Assembly (NCBI GenBank): GCA_037200885.1
Contig: JBBCIN010000003.1
Coordinates: 310,001-374,000 of the forward strand
Source of the DNA: PMG-095 sp037200885
GTDB lineage: Bacteria > Myxococcota_A > Polyangia > Polyangiales > Polyangiaceae
Direction: 5' to 3'
Length of the DNA: 64,000 bases
The position numbers and the translations under genes are program-made. This document shows positions 18,450 to 27,784 of the stretch, piece by piece; position 1 is the first letter of the stretch, and the number at the start of each line of letters is the position of its first letter. Under the pieces are notes generated by a model, which was not told the origin of the DNA, made no database searches, and saw nothing but the letters and a program-made list of their open reading frames with translations.

Positions 18450-18641
18450 TTACCACACGACCTCGGGTATGTCGTAACCACTAGCGAAAAACGCGAGATC
18501 CCGCCACAAACCGCCCCATTTGTCGCATTCGGTCGCGGGACTGAGAAGCACACCGTCGTCGGATTCCGCACCTGTCGGTGCGTACGTTTGCACCGGCGAA
18601 CACACATCGTCTTTGCCGAGCCTTACCCGCCCGGGACGCAC
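18450..18641 (-). CDS. Possible small protein or C-terminal remnant, unknown
   Basis: A 63-codon frame (GTG start) ending YDIPEVVW. Its second half (LLSPATECDKWGGLWRDLAFFA) has two Cys in the whole frame and protein-like composition, unlike the Arg-rich shadow frames around it. It could be a small gene or the tail of a decayed gene after the Cys-rich pseudogene upstream. No ribosome site or family is recognised, so this is tentative. Confidence 0.25.
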   Translation of the reverse strand: MRPGRVRLGKDDVCSPVQTYAPTGAESDDGVLLSPATECDKWGGLWRDLAFFASGYDIPEVVW

Positions 18642-18669
18642 CCTTTGCGATTATTCGAGCTCACCCCGC

Positions 18670-19943
18670 TCACTTCAGGATCACGGCGTAGATGCCGTCC
18701 GTGCACGGAATGTCATTGCAACAATCGCCATCCTGGCTGCAAATTTGGCCGTTGATCGTGCAGCTGCCGCTGCTCGGGACGCAGGGACCGCTAGCGAGAC
18801 AGCGGAGTGCGCCTTGATCGTCGGGGACGCAGGGTACGTTATTGCAGCAGTCGGCGGCGGACGCGCAAACATCGCCGCCCGCGTGGCAGTCGCCGACCCC
18901 GAGGCAGCGCGGCACGCCCAACCCATCGAGCTTGCACATCAGCGACTTCGGCGTTTCTGGCCCGCAGCAATCGGAACGAGCAGAAGAGCTGTTACACGCA
19001 TAGCCCTGATCGGCGAGGTAATGACAGACGTTGCCCTCCGGATTGCAGGCATTTTTTCCGCCGTTGACCGGGTTCGTGCAGATGCCGACCTTCGCTCCCG
19101 CGTCGACCTCACAGCGGCCGTTGCCCGCACCTGGCAAGCCGCTCGTGGCATCTCCGCCGCAGCAGTCTGAGTTCTCTTTGCACAGGTCGCCTGTGACGTG
19201 GCAACCACTTGCGGGCTGGCAGATCGAGACGCCAGAGGGCCCGGGCGCACAAAGGCGACTGCAACAGTCGCCACAACCGTTGCACAGCATGCCGTCGACC
19301 TTGGTGCAGTAAGCGGGGCCCTTGGGTGGTCCGCGCAAACACCCAGCGTGTGCCCGTCGGCGATCGCGCAGCTGGCGGTGCAGCAATCGCTGTCGCGCGA
19401 GCACGAGTCCGCCGGTTGAATGCAGAACGACGAGCTCAGCTGGCAGTGTTTGCGGTCGTCGCACAATCCGGAACAGCAATCGCCATTCGCCGCGCACTCA
19501 TTGCCCCCGGTTTTGCACTTGTCGTTCAGTACGCTGCAAGTCTTGTCGTCGCCGCAACGGCCGCTGCAGCAAGCGTCGTCTTCGCTGCACGTTTTTCCGT
19601 CGGAAACGCACTGATTCACCGAACATTGGCCAGCAATGCAACTCAGAGAACAGCAGTCGGTACTGGCCGAGCAGGAGGCGCCAGCGTCCGAGCAGAGCGT
19701 CAGATTCGCAACACAGCCAGTCTTGACATCGCACGCGCCGGAGCAACACTCGGCACCACCCTGACAAGGATCACCGACGGCAAGGCAGGCCCCCCCTGGC
19801 GAGCTGCCCGCGCTACCGTGACTGAAGCCGGCAAGCCCCTGGCCTGTGCTCCGGCTCGCGGCCGTGCCTTCGGCGGCTGGGCCGCCCAGGTCGGTACTCG
19901 TGCTACTTCCACCGCATCCGGTCCAAATTCGCAGCCGCCCTCA
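18670..19943 (-). pseudogene. Cys-rich repeat lipoprotein, frameshifted and missing its signal peptide
   Basis: Minus-strand translation from about 19940 gives ...TGCGGSSTSTDLGG, then at least eight Cys-rich repeats of the form DxxCxxxxDCCSxxCxxxxxC, like small disulfide-knotted secreted modules. Near 19336 the frame shifts by one base: upstream it reads DGHTLGVC, downstream it resumes as GPPKGPAYCTKVDG and ends DGIYAVILK at 18670. The 5' end is also odd: an in-frame TGA at 19941 leaves only a few residues before a lipobox-like TGC, so the signal peptide has been lost. The repeats suggest an extracellular lipoprotein; no function is known. It is inactive as written, by lesions or sequence error. 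Confidence 0.7.
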
Positions 19944-20315
19944 CCTTCGCTCTTGCCTGCGGCAGCTCCCAGCGCGAGCGGCAGCGAGGCCTCGACCTCG
20001 TCGCTGACCCTTCCTCCAGGCTCGACCGCGACGAACCCCGCCGCGACGCTAGCCAAGCCGCAGAGCGAAGCTGGCTTACTCGAGCAGGCGAGGCGCGCGC
20101 TCAACGGCTCCCCCAGCACTGCTTTGCGGCTCGCCAACCAACACACCGCGCGCTTTCCACACGGTGCGCTGACGCAAGAACGCGAGGTAATTGCGATCGA
20201 AGCTTTGCGGCGTCTGCATCGCACGTCGGAGGCGGACCTTCGGGCAGCCGCTTTCGCGCGAGCGTACCCGGGCTCGGCTCACCAACGCATGGTCACTGAG
20301 CCAACACCGAAGTGA
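19944..20315 (+). pseudogene. C-terminal fragment of a TPR-like protein (5' end lost)
   Basis: The plus frame ending at 20315 has an Ala/Ser/Pro-rich linker (LLPAAAPSASGSEAS) and then a helical repeat ending LRAAAFARAYPGSAHQRMV, a C-terminal pattern I recall from myxobacterial TPR proteins that usually carry an N-terminal transmembrane domain. That N-terminus is absent: upstream of about 19930 the same frame only runs antisense through the Cys-rich pseudogene. It appears to be a truncated remnant whose 5' part was deleted together with the 5' end of the divergent gene. It ends just before the next lipoprotein gene. Confidence 0.5.
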
Positions 20316-20329
20316 TGGCTCGAGCAGTG

Positions 20330-21242
20330 ATGAAGCGACGCGTCTGGGGCCTCGTCTTTGGCGTGTCTGGGGCTCTGTTCGCCTGCAGCTGCTCCGAGCA
20401 CATCGAGGTCGGTCGAGATCGACCTTTGGACGGCGCGGGCACTGGAACCGGCGGCTCGGGCCTGGACACTGGCGGAGCGAACGCGGGCGCCGCTGACAGC
20501 TCTGGAGCAATGGCTCAAACCTGTCAAAAAAAAACCTGCCAAGGCAAAGTCTATCTGTGTGGAGACTGCGCCGACAACGACGGGGACGGGCTCGTCGACT
20601 CGGATGACCCCGACTGCACCGGCCCTTGCGACAACACCGAAGACTCGTACTACGGCGGCATCCCAGGCCAGAACAATGCCCCCTGTCGACAGGACTGCTA
20701 TTTCGATCAAGACACGGGCTCTGGTAACGACCAGTGTTTTTGGAGTCAGGAATGCGATCCGCTCTCGCTCTCCCCTGAATTTCCGCCGGCGGCGACGCGC
20801 ACTGCGTTTATCAGTCGAACGCAAACATTCCGGGTAGTAACTCGACGTGTGATGGCTTGAAGACGACTCAAGCCGACGCTTGCCTCGACACATGCCTGCC
20901 CATTACGCCCAATGGTTGCGACTCTTTTGGCTGCTGCGAGCTGCCGGCCGCAAGCGGCAACTTCGTTTGGCTCGGATCTTCGGCACAGAATGTCGGCACG
21001 TGTGACGCTGCTCACGTAGCAGATCCTTCGGCTTGCCACCCGTGTACTCCGGTGCCGTCATGCCTCAACCCGTGCGACCCGTGCGAGATTTGCGTCGGGC
21101 GCACTTCACCTTCGGCCAATTGCGCGTCGACGAGTTCGCCGCGTTGCCCGGGCTCCACCGCAGCCTGCGGACAACCAGGTGAGCCTGCTTGCGACGCGGA
21201 CTTCTATGCATCACTGGTTGCTGTGCTGCGGCGCCGCGCTGA
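20330..21242 (+). pseudogene. Cys-rich secreted lipoprotein, two frameshifts
   Basis: ATG at 20330 begins a lipoprotein signal (MKRRVWGLVFGVSGALFACSC), a Gly/Ala linker, and a Cys-rich domain with DNDGDGLVDSDDPDC, a calcium-type acidic repeat. Near 20788 one base is missing: the frame reads EFPPAATRTA, while the other frame reads GDAHCVYQSNANIPG and keeps the Cys spacing. A second single-base loss near 21210 turns DFYCITGCC into DFYASLVAV; the intact ending would be CCAAAPR with TGA at 21242. Original length about 305 residues. An extracellular disulfide-rich protein of unknown role. Adjacent to another decayed gene. Confidence 0.75.
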
Positions 21243-21251
21243 GCACCGCGC

Positions 21252-22415
21252 TCACAGCATGTGGGCCATGAACGACACGAGCGCCAGCTCGTCGGAATAG
21301 GACGCGCGGCCAGTCAGCTCGACGTGCTCGATCAGCGGAGAGACCAACGCCTCGTGCTCGGTAGCGTTCAGCTCGAGGGCCGCCGAGTCCGTTTCCGAGG
21401 GCGGGATGACGGTATCGTGCGAACCGTGCAGCAGATACACGGGCAAACCGAGGCCCTGCAAGTGACCCGCCGCCGAGAGCAAAGCCAACTGCTCTCGTTG
21501 ATTGTCGAGCAAAGCGTCGAGCCGTGGGGCCAGCGTTTTTAGACGTTGTGATTCGAGGAGCTGCCAGAGCTCGCTTGCTTCGGGCGTCGTGCCAAGCTTC
21601 GCGAACGTGCGCGCACGCGGGCGGTCCTCCTGCAGCCAGGCCTTGAAAGCGGAACGCATCGCGGAAAGGTCGACGGCTGGCACGAAGTGCTCCAGGTTGC
21701 CGTAGACCAGCACCACCAGGCCATACTCGTTGGCAGGACTCCGCACGATGCCGCTGGGTGTTTCGATCTCGTCGTGGATCAGAAAACGGAGCACGCGTCG
21801 AAGATCGTGATGACCGCCGACGCTGGTCACGAACGAAAGCAGGCGGGCGGTTTCCGGCGCCTCCGCCGCCACCAATGACAGACCTCCGGCAAAGCTGAAA
21901 CCCAAGAGCCCGACGCGGTCGCCCTCGACGTGAACGTGATCCGCGGCGAGGTAGGCGACCGAACTTCGGATCACGCTGACGCTCGCGGGCGTGATGCGAT
22001 AGTCGGCCAGCTCCGCAAGCTCGGGCGTGAGTACGACCAGCCCGCCTTCGGCGAGGGCACGCGCGAACGGCGTCAATCGCGCCTCATCGATGCCTCGATA
22101 GTGCACGCCGTGAGCGACCACGATGCCCGCGCCCCGTGGCCGATCGGAGCGAAAGTAGAGCCGGGCACGGATCGGTCCGTGCTCACCCGCTATCGTCAGA
22201 TTTCGAGTGACAACCGAGGCGTCCGAGGTCGGCTTCGACGCGATTGCCGACTGCGGTGAAAGGCGCTGCAGAAATTGCGCAGCCCGCGCGCGACGCGCCA
22301 GCGGCGCGAACGCCAACGCCAACGCCAACGCCAACGCCAACAGTAGGGCCCCAACCAAGAGCAACGCGAACCCGACCCGGCCTCGTGAACGCTTGCGCAT
22401 CGTGAACATTGACAC
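21252..22415 (-). CDS. Membrane-anchored alpha/beta hydrolase
   Basis: A 387-residue protein with an N-terminal anchor that includes an (LA)n run, then an alpha/beta-hydrolase fold: oxyanion-side HGVHYRG, nucleophile elbow GFSFAGG (GxSxG) near residue 175, and HGSHDTVIP carrying the catalytic Asp region, with His expected near EHVEL. It probably hydrolyses esters or peptides at the outer face of the membrane; the substrate is unknown. The anchor segment is coded by a GCCAAC hexamer array. It is convergent with the Cys-rich pseudogene, whose stop is 9 bp away. Confidence 0.8.
   Translation of the reverse strand: MSMFTMRKRSRGRVGFALLLVGALLLALALALALAFAPLARRARAAQFLQRLSPQSAIASKPTSDASVVTRNLTIAGEHGPIRARLYFRSDRPRGAGIVVAHGVHYRGIDEARLTPFARALAEGGLVVLTPELAELADYRITPASVSVIRSSVAYLAADHVHVEGDRVGLLGFSFAGGLSLVAAEAPETARLLSFVTSVGGHHDLRRVLRFLIHDEIETPSGIVRSPANEYGLVVLVYGNLEHFVPAVDLSAMRSAFKAWLQEDRPRARTFAKLGTTPEASELWQLLESQRLKTLAPRLDALLDNQREQLALLSAAGHLQGLGLPVYLLHGSHDTVIPPSETDSAALELNATEHEALVSPLIEHVELTGRASYSDELALVSFMAHML
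22312..22341. repeat. Five perfect GCCAAC hexamer repeats
   Basis: Five exact GCCAAC units, preceded by one diverged unit (GCGAAC). They lie within the hydrolase anchor and encode an Ala-Leu run on the minus strand. Because the unit is six bases, copy-number change would lengthen the membrane helix without shifting the frame. Confidence 0.8.
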
Positions 22416-22500
22416 GCAAATTGGCGAGCAAAACCGCGTTCGACAAACTCTTACAATGAATTACCAACGTGATGACCGACGCGACCATTCCAGGCGCTGT

Positions 22501-23172
22501 TCAAGCGATCCTTCGCGCCGCGGGGATGCTGACCGGCATGACGGTGTGCGTCACGGGATCGATGTCGATCACGGTCGGCAATCGCTCACATTCCCAGGTG
22601 GTGACGTTCGCGAACGAGATCCCGCCCGCGCGCCAGAAGCCGCCGTCCTGGTGGATGTGGCCAAACAGATTGAGAGCTGGGGAAACCCGATGCACCGCCT
22701 GCAGCAGATCTTGGCAGCCGCTGCGTCTGCCAATCGGCGAGCGATCGCCATAGCCGCGCGGCGGCCCGTGAGTGATGAGCACGTCCGTGTGCTCTGGAAT
22801 GAGCGCCCACTTTTCTGCCAGGGCCGGACCGCGCGGTAGATTGAACGCCCAATCGTTGTATTCGGGTTGCCAAGGGCTGCCCCAGAAGCGTAGCCCCCCA
22901 ATCAACGCCGCTTGATCCTCGAGATAGATCACGCCTTCGCCCAGCATTTGCGTGCATGCTTCACGATCATCCATGAAGCACCAGTCGTGATTGCCCGCGA
23001 TCACGACCTTGAACTCGTGCGGCAAGCTCCGAATCCAAGCGGAAACGGGCTCGAGCTCCGCGAGCGTCCCTCTGCGCAGCAGATCTCCGGCATGGATGAA
23101 CACATCCCCGTCCGGGATCGCCCCGAGATCGTCTTGAAACGTGTGCGTGTCCGCTACCGCTACCAGGCGCAT
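22501..23172 (-). CDS. Metallophosphoesterase (calcineurin-like)
   Basis: A 223-residue phosphoesterase with the full metal-site series: ADTH, HAGD, GNHDW, THGPP and GHIH, in the MPPED2-like arrangement. It would hydrolyse phosphodiesters or phosphomonoesters, with two metals, in the cytoplasm. ATG start. Substrate unknown. It sits 85 bp before the hydrolase start on the same strand and could be part of a loose minus-strand cluster. The frame is clean. Confidence 0.85.
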   Translation of the reverse strand: MRLVAVADTHTFQDDLGAIPDGDVFIHAGDLLRRGTLAELEPVSAWIRSLPHEFKVVIAGNHDWCFMDDREACTQMLGEGVIYLEDQAALIGGLRFWGSPWQPEYNDWAFNLPRGPALAEKWALIPEHTDVLITHGPPRGYGDRSPIGRRSGCQDLLQAVHRVSPALNLFGHIHQDGGFWRAGGISFANVTTWECERLPTVIDIDPVTHTVMPVSIPAARRIA

Positions 23173-23317
23173 CGGTTCGTCGATCTGTTCGGCACCAGCA
23201 CCACAAACCGAAGTAAAGTCCTGGACCGCTCCAGGGGCAACCCGCTAGCGCGAAATCCGCCGTGACGACGGTATGAACGGCCAACCACGCGAGATACCCA
23301 TGATTGAATCCTCCGCA

Positions 23318-23635
23318 ATGAGTCGACCCGCGCAACTCGTCGTTCTCGTCCTAGCCGCGCTGTTCGAAGTCGGTGGCGATGCCTTGATCCGCACGGGCCT
23401 GCGCGGCAAGGGCTGGCTGCTGATCGCCTTGGGGTTCGTGATTCTGGGCTCGTACGGGCTCGTTCTCAACCAAGTCCCCGTCGATTTCTCCAAGCTGCTC
23501 GGGGTCTACGTCGGACTCTTTGCCGTCGTCAGCGTGCTCTTCGGCAAATTCCTGTTCCAAGAATCGATTCCGCTCAGCACTTGGCTCGGGCTGGGCGTCG
23601 TGCTCGTGGGCAGCCTGATCATTCAATGGGGCTGA
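23318..23635 (+). CDS. Small four-helix membrane protein, SMR-like
   Basis: About 105 residues (MSRPAQLVVLVLAALFEVGG...) with four hydrophobic segments and a Glu in the first helix (FEVGGDALIR), like the essential Glu of small multidrug resistance proteins such as EmrE (FEVIGT). Proton-coupled export of lipophilic cations or a similar drug/metabolite transporter role is plausible; the family call is by pattern. Two earlier in-frame Met codons (23273 and 23300) exist, but the hydrophobic segment follows best from 23318; no strong ribosome site separates them. Confidence 0.6.
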   Translation: MSRPAQLVVLVLAALFEVGGDALIRTGLRGKGWLLIALGFVILGSYGLVLNQVPVDFSKLLGVYVGLFAVVSVLFGKFLFQESIPLSTWLGLGVVLVGSLIIQWG

Positions 23636-23791
23636 AGACCGAAGCGAGCCGAAATCGAGTGGGGCGATCGCAGGTCGAGTCAAGCACCTCACGGTACGCC
23701 GAGCGCCTCGCGCGGCGTCCGTCACGAGCGCCGGCGTGACGATCTGTGTTCGGGCGTTCAACGCGCCGGTGAAAGTGCTAGAGCCAGCGGA

Positions 23792-24691
23792 ATGCGGCTC
23801 AAGCGTTGGCAGTGGATTTGCCTGGGGATTGTCGGTCTGATTGTGCTTGGCCAGCATCTGCTGTTCGGTACGGCGGCTGCGCCGGGGGCGAAGTTCGTGA
23901 TCGATGTGGATGCCTTGCATCGCGCGGCCACTGCTACCGGGCCTTTGCCTTCGCTGATCGAGGTCGAAAAGGTCGGCGAGTTCGCGGTCCCGCAGACGCT
24001 CGTCGTCGCGGGCGATGGTTGGGCCATGCATCCGATGGTGCTGCTTGCACATCGAGTGGTCTGGCCGGACCGCTCGCTGATCATCGATACCGCGATGAGC
24101 CCCGCCGCGGCGAAAGCGATGCCAGGTAGCAAGGCGGACGCTACGGCTTTCGCGCGCGTGGAGGCCGCCATGAAGCAGGCGGACACGATCGTCTTTACGC
24201 ACGAGCACAGCGATCATGTGGGCGGGCTCGCCAGCTCTTCCGATTTTGCTGCAATCGCCCAGAAGGTGCGTATGACGCGGGAGCAGTTGGATGGTCCCAA
24301 GCTCGAGCGCGGTGATTTTCCAGCAGGCGCGCTCGAGAGCCTGAAACCGCTCGACTACGACGGGCTCTACACGCTGGCGCCTGGCGTGGTCTTGCAGAAG
24401 GCACCGGGGCACAGCGCGGGCACGCAGCTCATCTACGTGGAGCTGGCCAACGGCGCGCGCTTTCTGTTCGTCGGTGACATTGCTTGGTCCTACGACAACA
24501 TCACCCGCCAAATCGGCCGTCCCAGGATTGCGACGCTTTTGATGAAGGAAGATCGCCCGGCTGTAGCGGCAGAGCTCCAGGCGCTCGCGGGATTACCCAA
24601 AGACGTTCACGTGATCCCAGCCCACGATCCGGTGGAGTTAGAGAAGGATCTGAAGGCGGGTCTGCTCAAGCAAGGGTTCAGCATGCCGTAG
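23792..24691 (+). CDS. MBL-fold metallohydrolase with N-terminal anchor
   Basis: A 299-residue protein with an N-terminal membrane segment or uncleaved signal (WICLGIVGLIVLGQHLLF) and a metallo-beta-lactamase fold: THEHSDHVGGL (HxHxDH), KAPGHSAGTQ (third His), FVGDIAW (bridging Asp), and a HVIPAHD near the C-terminus. Two-zinc hydrolase, probably facing the periplasm. Substrate unknown; many such family members act on lactones, thioesters or nucleotides. ATG start, no obvious operon partners. The frame is intact. Confidence 0.8.
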   Translation: MRLKRWQWICLGIVGLIVLGQHLLFGTAAAPGAKFVIDVDALHRAATATGPLPSLIEVEKVGEFAVPQTLVVAGDGWAMHPMVLLAHRVVWPDRSLIIDTAMSPAAAKAMPGSKADATAFARVEAAMKQADTIVFTHEHSDHVGGLASSSDFAAIAQKVRMTREQLDGPKLERGDFPAGALESLKPLDYDGLYTLAPGVVLQKAPGHSAGTQLIYVELANGARFLFVGDIAWSYDNITRQIGRPRIATLLMKEDRPAVAAELQALAGLPKDVHVIPAHDPVELEKDLKAGLLKQGFSMP

Positions 24692-24781
24692 GCCGCAAGC
24701 TGCGAGCTGCGCGGGCAGGCCGCCATCGGGTGAGGCTCCGGCGCGCGGCTGAGGCGTACAAGACCCCCCCAAAAAAACGGT

Positions 24782-25303
24782 TCACGGCTCCTTCGAGCTC
24801 GCAACCGTCTCTTCCTGTTGAACTTCCTTTTCGGCGATCACTTTGCGCCGATGGCGATGCTGAGCTTCTTCGACCGAGTGGGAACACAATAGATCGATGT
24901 CGCGCTTTGCCATCTGGGCCAACGTTTCATAGTGCGTGTGCAGCGCGCGCAGCTCGCGCTCGCTCAGCGATTCGACGTCGATCAAGCGATTGCTAGCGCC
25001 CCTCATCGCGGCGACGATTTCGTTCAGTTTGAGGTGCAGCGCGAGTGAGTCCTTGTTTTGCGAGCGCTGGATCAGGAACACCATCAAGAAGGTTACGACC
25101 GTCGTGCCCGTGTTGATCACGAGCTGCCAGGTGTCCGAATAGTGAAAGAGCGGACCGGTCAGCACCCAAACCAGAACCACGGAGACGGAGAGCGCAAACG
25201 CAGTCGTACTACCGGTCCAAGCAGTCACCTTGCGCGCGGCCTTCTCGAGTGTGCGCTCGAAGCCCGAGCTTCGGGAGTGCCTTGCCTTGTGTTTTGCAGT
25301 CAT
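24782..25303 (-). CDS. Low-affinity iron permease-family membrane protein
   Basis: About 173 residues from the ATG at 25303 (MTAKHKARHSRSSGFE). Two transmembrane helices (AFALSVSVVLVWVLTGPLF and TWQLVINTGTTVVTFLMVF) precede LIQRSQNKDSLALHLKLNE, a signature of the bacterial low-affinity iron permease family related to fungal Fet4, then a charged helical tail. Family assignment is good; actual iron transport by bacterial members is not established. The open frame extends upstream, but that part belongs to the extensin-like remnant. Confidence 0.75.
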   Translation of the reverse strand: MTAKHKARHSRSSGFERTLEKAARKVTAWTGSTTAFALSVSVVLVWVLTGPLFHYSDTWQLVINTGTTVVTFLMVFLIQRSQNKDSLALHLKLNEIVAAMRGASNRLIDVESLSERELRALHTHYETLAQMAKRDIDLLCSHSVEEAQHRHRRKVIAEKEVQQEETVASSKEP

Positions 25304-25369
25304 GGTCAGGCTGTAGCAGAAAGTGGCCCGGGCATCGTTGCCCCGTTGTTCGCTGGGTGTTCCCGCGCT

Positions 25370-26095
25370 TTTGCTCGGGTCACCGAGGAATTCGAAGTGC
25401 ATCGTGTGTCTTTGAGTTCGTCGTGGCCGAGCCAGTAAAAGCCGTATCGCTCGAAGGCGGTGACCCAACATTGGGGCATGGCCATTCGCTGCCAATCGGA
25501 CTTATTGCCATGGCACTCGGGATTGCTGCACCGGAGCTCGACGCAGTTGCAACACGGTTGTCATTCGCATCGATGTCGAGCGCGATGCCATAGACTGATT
25601 GGAAACATCACCCCCTAGGTAGGTGTTGTTTTGGCGCGTACCGCCCAGCGATTGGGGTCGATACGGCACTCCGGGGCAGTCCCGCTCGATCGCCTGCTCG
25701 ACGCAGTGAAGCGCGGGGATCACGCGCTCGTGAAGCACGACGTGTAGGTCCGCGACGGTCGCCACGCGCATCTGATTGGCAAGCGGGCGCGGATTCCCGG
25801 CGCGCAAACCGAAGCCCGAATAATAGCCGTACTGCTCGGTGCGATAGCGAATCGAGCGCTGCACCTTGCTCTGACGCTGGCCGCGACCGGTGGCAAGTCG
25901 GTTGTCGTGGGTCGCTCGACGCTCATCGCCGCAGGCGCGGCAGAGACGACCGGCAGAGTGGGCCGCTTTTACTGGGGCACGGTGGACTTTCGACAGCTCG
26001 TCAAAGTCAGAACCACCAGCAATAGCGGCCTTGTCATCATTCGGATGGCCGCCGACGGCAGCGATTTCGTCGGCGGCCGAACTTAGACGGTAACG
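25370..26095 (-). pseudogene. Extensin-like domain protein remnant with several frameshifts
   Basis: Minus-strand translation after the MFS stop gives SAADEIAAVGG..., LCRACGDERRATHDNRLATG, ADLHVVLHERVIPALHCVEQAIERDC, YRPQSLGGTRQNNTYLGGDVSN. This matches the bacterial extensin-like C-terminal domain (LHxRVxPAL, YRPxxLxGxRxxNTY, VSNHxxGIALDID). Three lesions break it: a lost base near 25595 (VSNQSMAS instead of VSNHVYGIALDID), a lost base near 25556 (before CCNCVEPRCSNPECHG) and two extra bases near 25405 (before MHFEFLGDPSK). No start codon or signal peptide is seen after the MFS stop. Members are predicted cell-wall peptidases or binders. It is clearly inactive as written. Confidence 0.65.
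25976..26077 (-). repeat. Copy A of a flanking sequence pair around the MFS gene
   Basis: Minus-strand reading AADEIAAVGG...AIAGGSDFDELSKVHRA resembles copy B at 28074-28172 (AADEIAIVGG...ALAVGSDFGELVTSHRA). At DNA level both ends match closely (shared CAAAGTCAGAACC and GCCGCCGAC) with a variable middle. Both copies are in the same orientation and bracket the MFS transporter. Copy A is the head of the extensin-like remnant. Confidence 0.6.
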
Positions 26096-27784
26096 TCAGG
26101 ACTCGTCGTAGACCGGACTGTCTTTGGTTTCCTTCACGAACAGCATGCCGATCACGAAGGTGAGGCTGGCAATGATGATCGGGTACCAGAGCCCGCTGTA
26201 GATGTTGCCTTGAGCGGCCACGATCGAGAAGGAGATCGCCGGCAAGAAGCCGCCGAACCAACCGTTGCCGATGTGATACGGCAGACTCATCGAAGTGTAG
26301 CGAATGCGCGTGGGGAACATCTCCACCAGCATCGCCGCGATGGGCCCGTACACCATGGTCACATAGATGACCATGATCCAGAGGATGCCCACGAGTGCGA
26401 ACCAGTTACCGGAGAACGCTTCGATCGGGTCCGCCTTGGCGGGGTAACCAGCCGCGGTGAGCGCGGCGCGCATTTGCTTCTCGAAGCGAGCTTTCTCGTC
26501 CTTCGCGTTGGCGGCCTTGCCGTCATAGCCGACGACGGCCGTCGTGCCGATCTTGACCGTCGCGGGGGTTCCGCTCGGTCCATCGACCTTATCGTAGTTG
26601 ACGCCAGCGTTTGCCAACCAGGTGCGTGAGAGATCGCAAGGCGTGGTGAATTTTGCCGTACCAGTGAGGTTCAGCACCAAGTTGCAATCGTCAGGCGAGG
26701 CAACGACCGTTACCGGCGACTTCTCGATTGCTGCCTCCAACTTCGGGTTTGCGAACGAAGTGAGCGCGTGAAAAAGCGGGAAATAAGTGATCGCGGCGAT
26801 GATGCAGCCGGCCATGATCACGGGCTTGCGTCCGATGCGGTCGGAGAGCGAGCCGAAGATCACGAAGAACGGCGTGCCCAGCATCAAGGACACGGCGATC
26901 AGCACGTTGGCGGTCGGGCCATCCACCTTGAGAAAGGTCTGTATGAAGTACAGGGCGTAAAATTGGCCCGTGTACCAGACCACGGCTTGGCCTGCGGTGA
27001 GACCGAGCAGGGCCAAGATCACGATCTTCAAGTTCTTCCACTCACCGAAGGATTCCTTCAGCGGCGCCTTGGACGTCTTGCCCTCGGACTTGATCTTGAG
27101 GAACGCGGGCGACTCCGCGAGCTTCACACGAATCCAAACGGAGACGAGCAAGAGCAGGCCAGAGCAAGCAAACGGGATGCGCCAAGCGCCCCATTCCTGG
27201 GCAAACGCCTTCTCGCCGTCGGGAGTAAACGAGCCCCCACCGGAGTAGAAGCGCGAAGCCAGAATCACCATCAGCGCCAACATCAAACCGACGGTGGCGG
27301 TGGTTTGAATCCAGCTCGTGTACAAGCCGCGGCGACCGGGGGGCGCATGCTCGGCCACGTACGTTGCAGCACCGCCGTACTCGCCGCCCAGCGCCAAACC
27401 TTGGAGCAAGCGCAGCGCGATCAAGATGATCGGCGCCAGAATGCCCAGGGTCTTGTAGCCAGGGAGGAAGGTAAGCGAGAAGGTGGAGAAGCCCATGATC
27501 AAGATGGTGACCAAGAAGGTGTACTTGCGTCCCACCAGATCACCGAGCCGACCAAAGACGAGGGCGCCGAACGGGCGCACGGCGAAGCCTGCCGCGAACG
27601 CGAGCAGCGTGAAGATATTGCGCGTGGCCTCGTCGAGCGGAGCAAAGAACTGTGCGCCGATAATCGCGGTCAGCACTCCGAACAGATAGAAGTCATACCA
27701 TTCGAAGATTGTGCCGAGCGAAGAAGCGAAGATTACTCGCTTCTCGTCGGCGCTCATGGGGCGCACGATCTCTGTATTCGCCAT
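26096..27784 (-). CDS. MFS transporter, metabolite:H+ symporter (MHS) family
   Basis: A 562-residue transporter with the MHS start (FASSLGTIFEWYDFYLFG), GRLGDLVGRKYT between TM2 and TM3 (the MFS motif), GEYGGAATYVAEHAP, and GSLSDRIGRKPVIMAG in the second half. A long hydrophilic insertion with Cys (residues about 365-445) lies between TM8 and TM9-like segments, longer than usual. Such carriers (ShiA, ProP, KgtP relatives) take up organic acids or osmolytes with protons. The porin upstream on the same strand suggests a shared uptake role, but 446 bp separates them. Confidence 0.9.
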   Translation of the reverse strand: MANTEIVRPMSADEKRVIFASSLGTIFEWYDFYLFGVLTAIIGAQFFAPLDEATRNIFTLLAFAAGFAVRPFGALVFGRLGDLVGRKYTFLVTILIMGFSTFSLTFLPGYKTLGILAPIILIALRLLQGLALGGEYGGAATYVAEHAPPGRRGLYTSWIQTTATVGLMLALMVILASRFYSGGGSFTPDGEKAFAQEWGAWRIPFACSGLLLLVSVWIRVKLAESPAFLKIKSEGKTSKAPLKESFGEWKNLKIVILALLGLTAGQAVVWYTGQFYALYFIQTFLKVDGPTANVLIAVSLMLGTPFFVIFGSLSDRIGRKPVIMAGCIIAAITYFPLFHALTSFANPKLEAAIEKSPVTVVASPDDCNLVLNLTGTAKFTTPCDLSRTWLANAGVNYDKVDGPSGTPATVKIGTTAVVGYDGKAANAKDEKARFEKQMRAALTAAGYPAKADPIEAFSGNWFALVGILWIMVIYVTMVYGPIAAMLVEMFPTRIRYTSMSLPYHIGNGWFGGFLPAISFSIVAAQGNIYSGLWYPIIIASLTFVIGMLFVKETKDSPVYDES

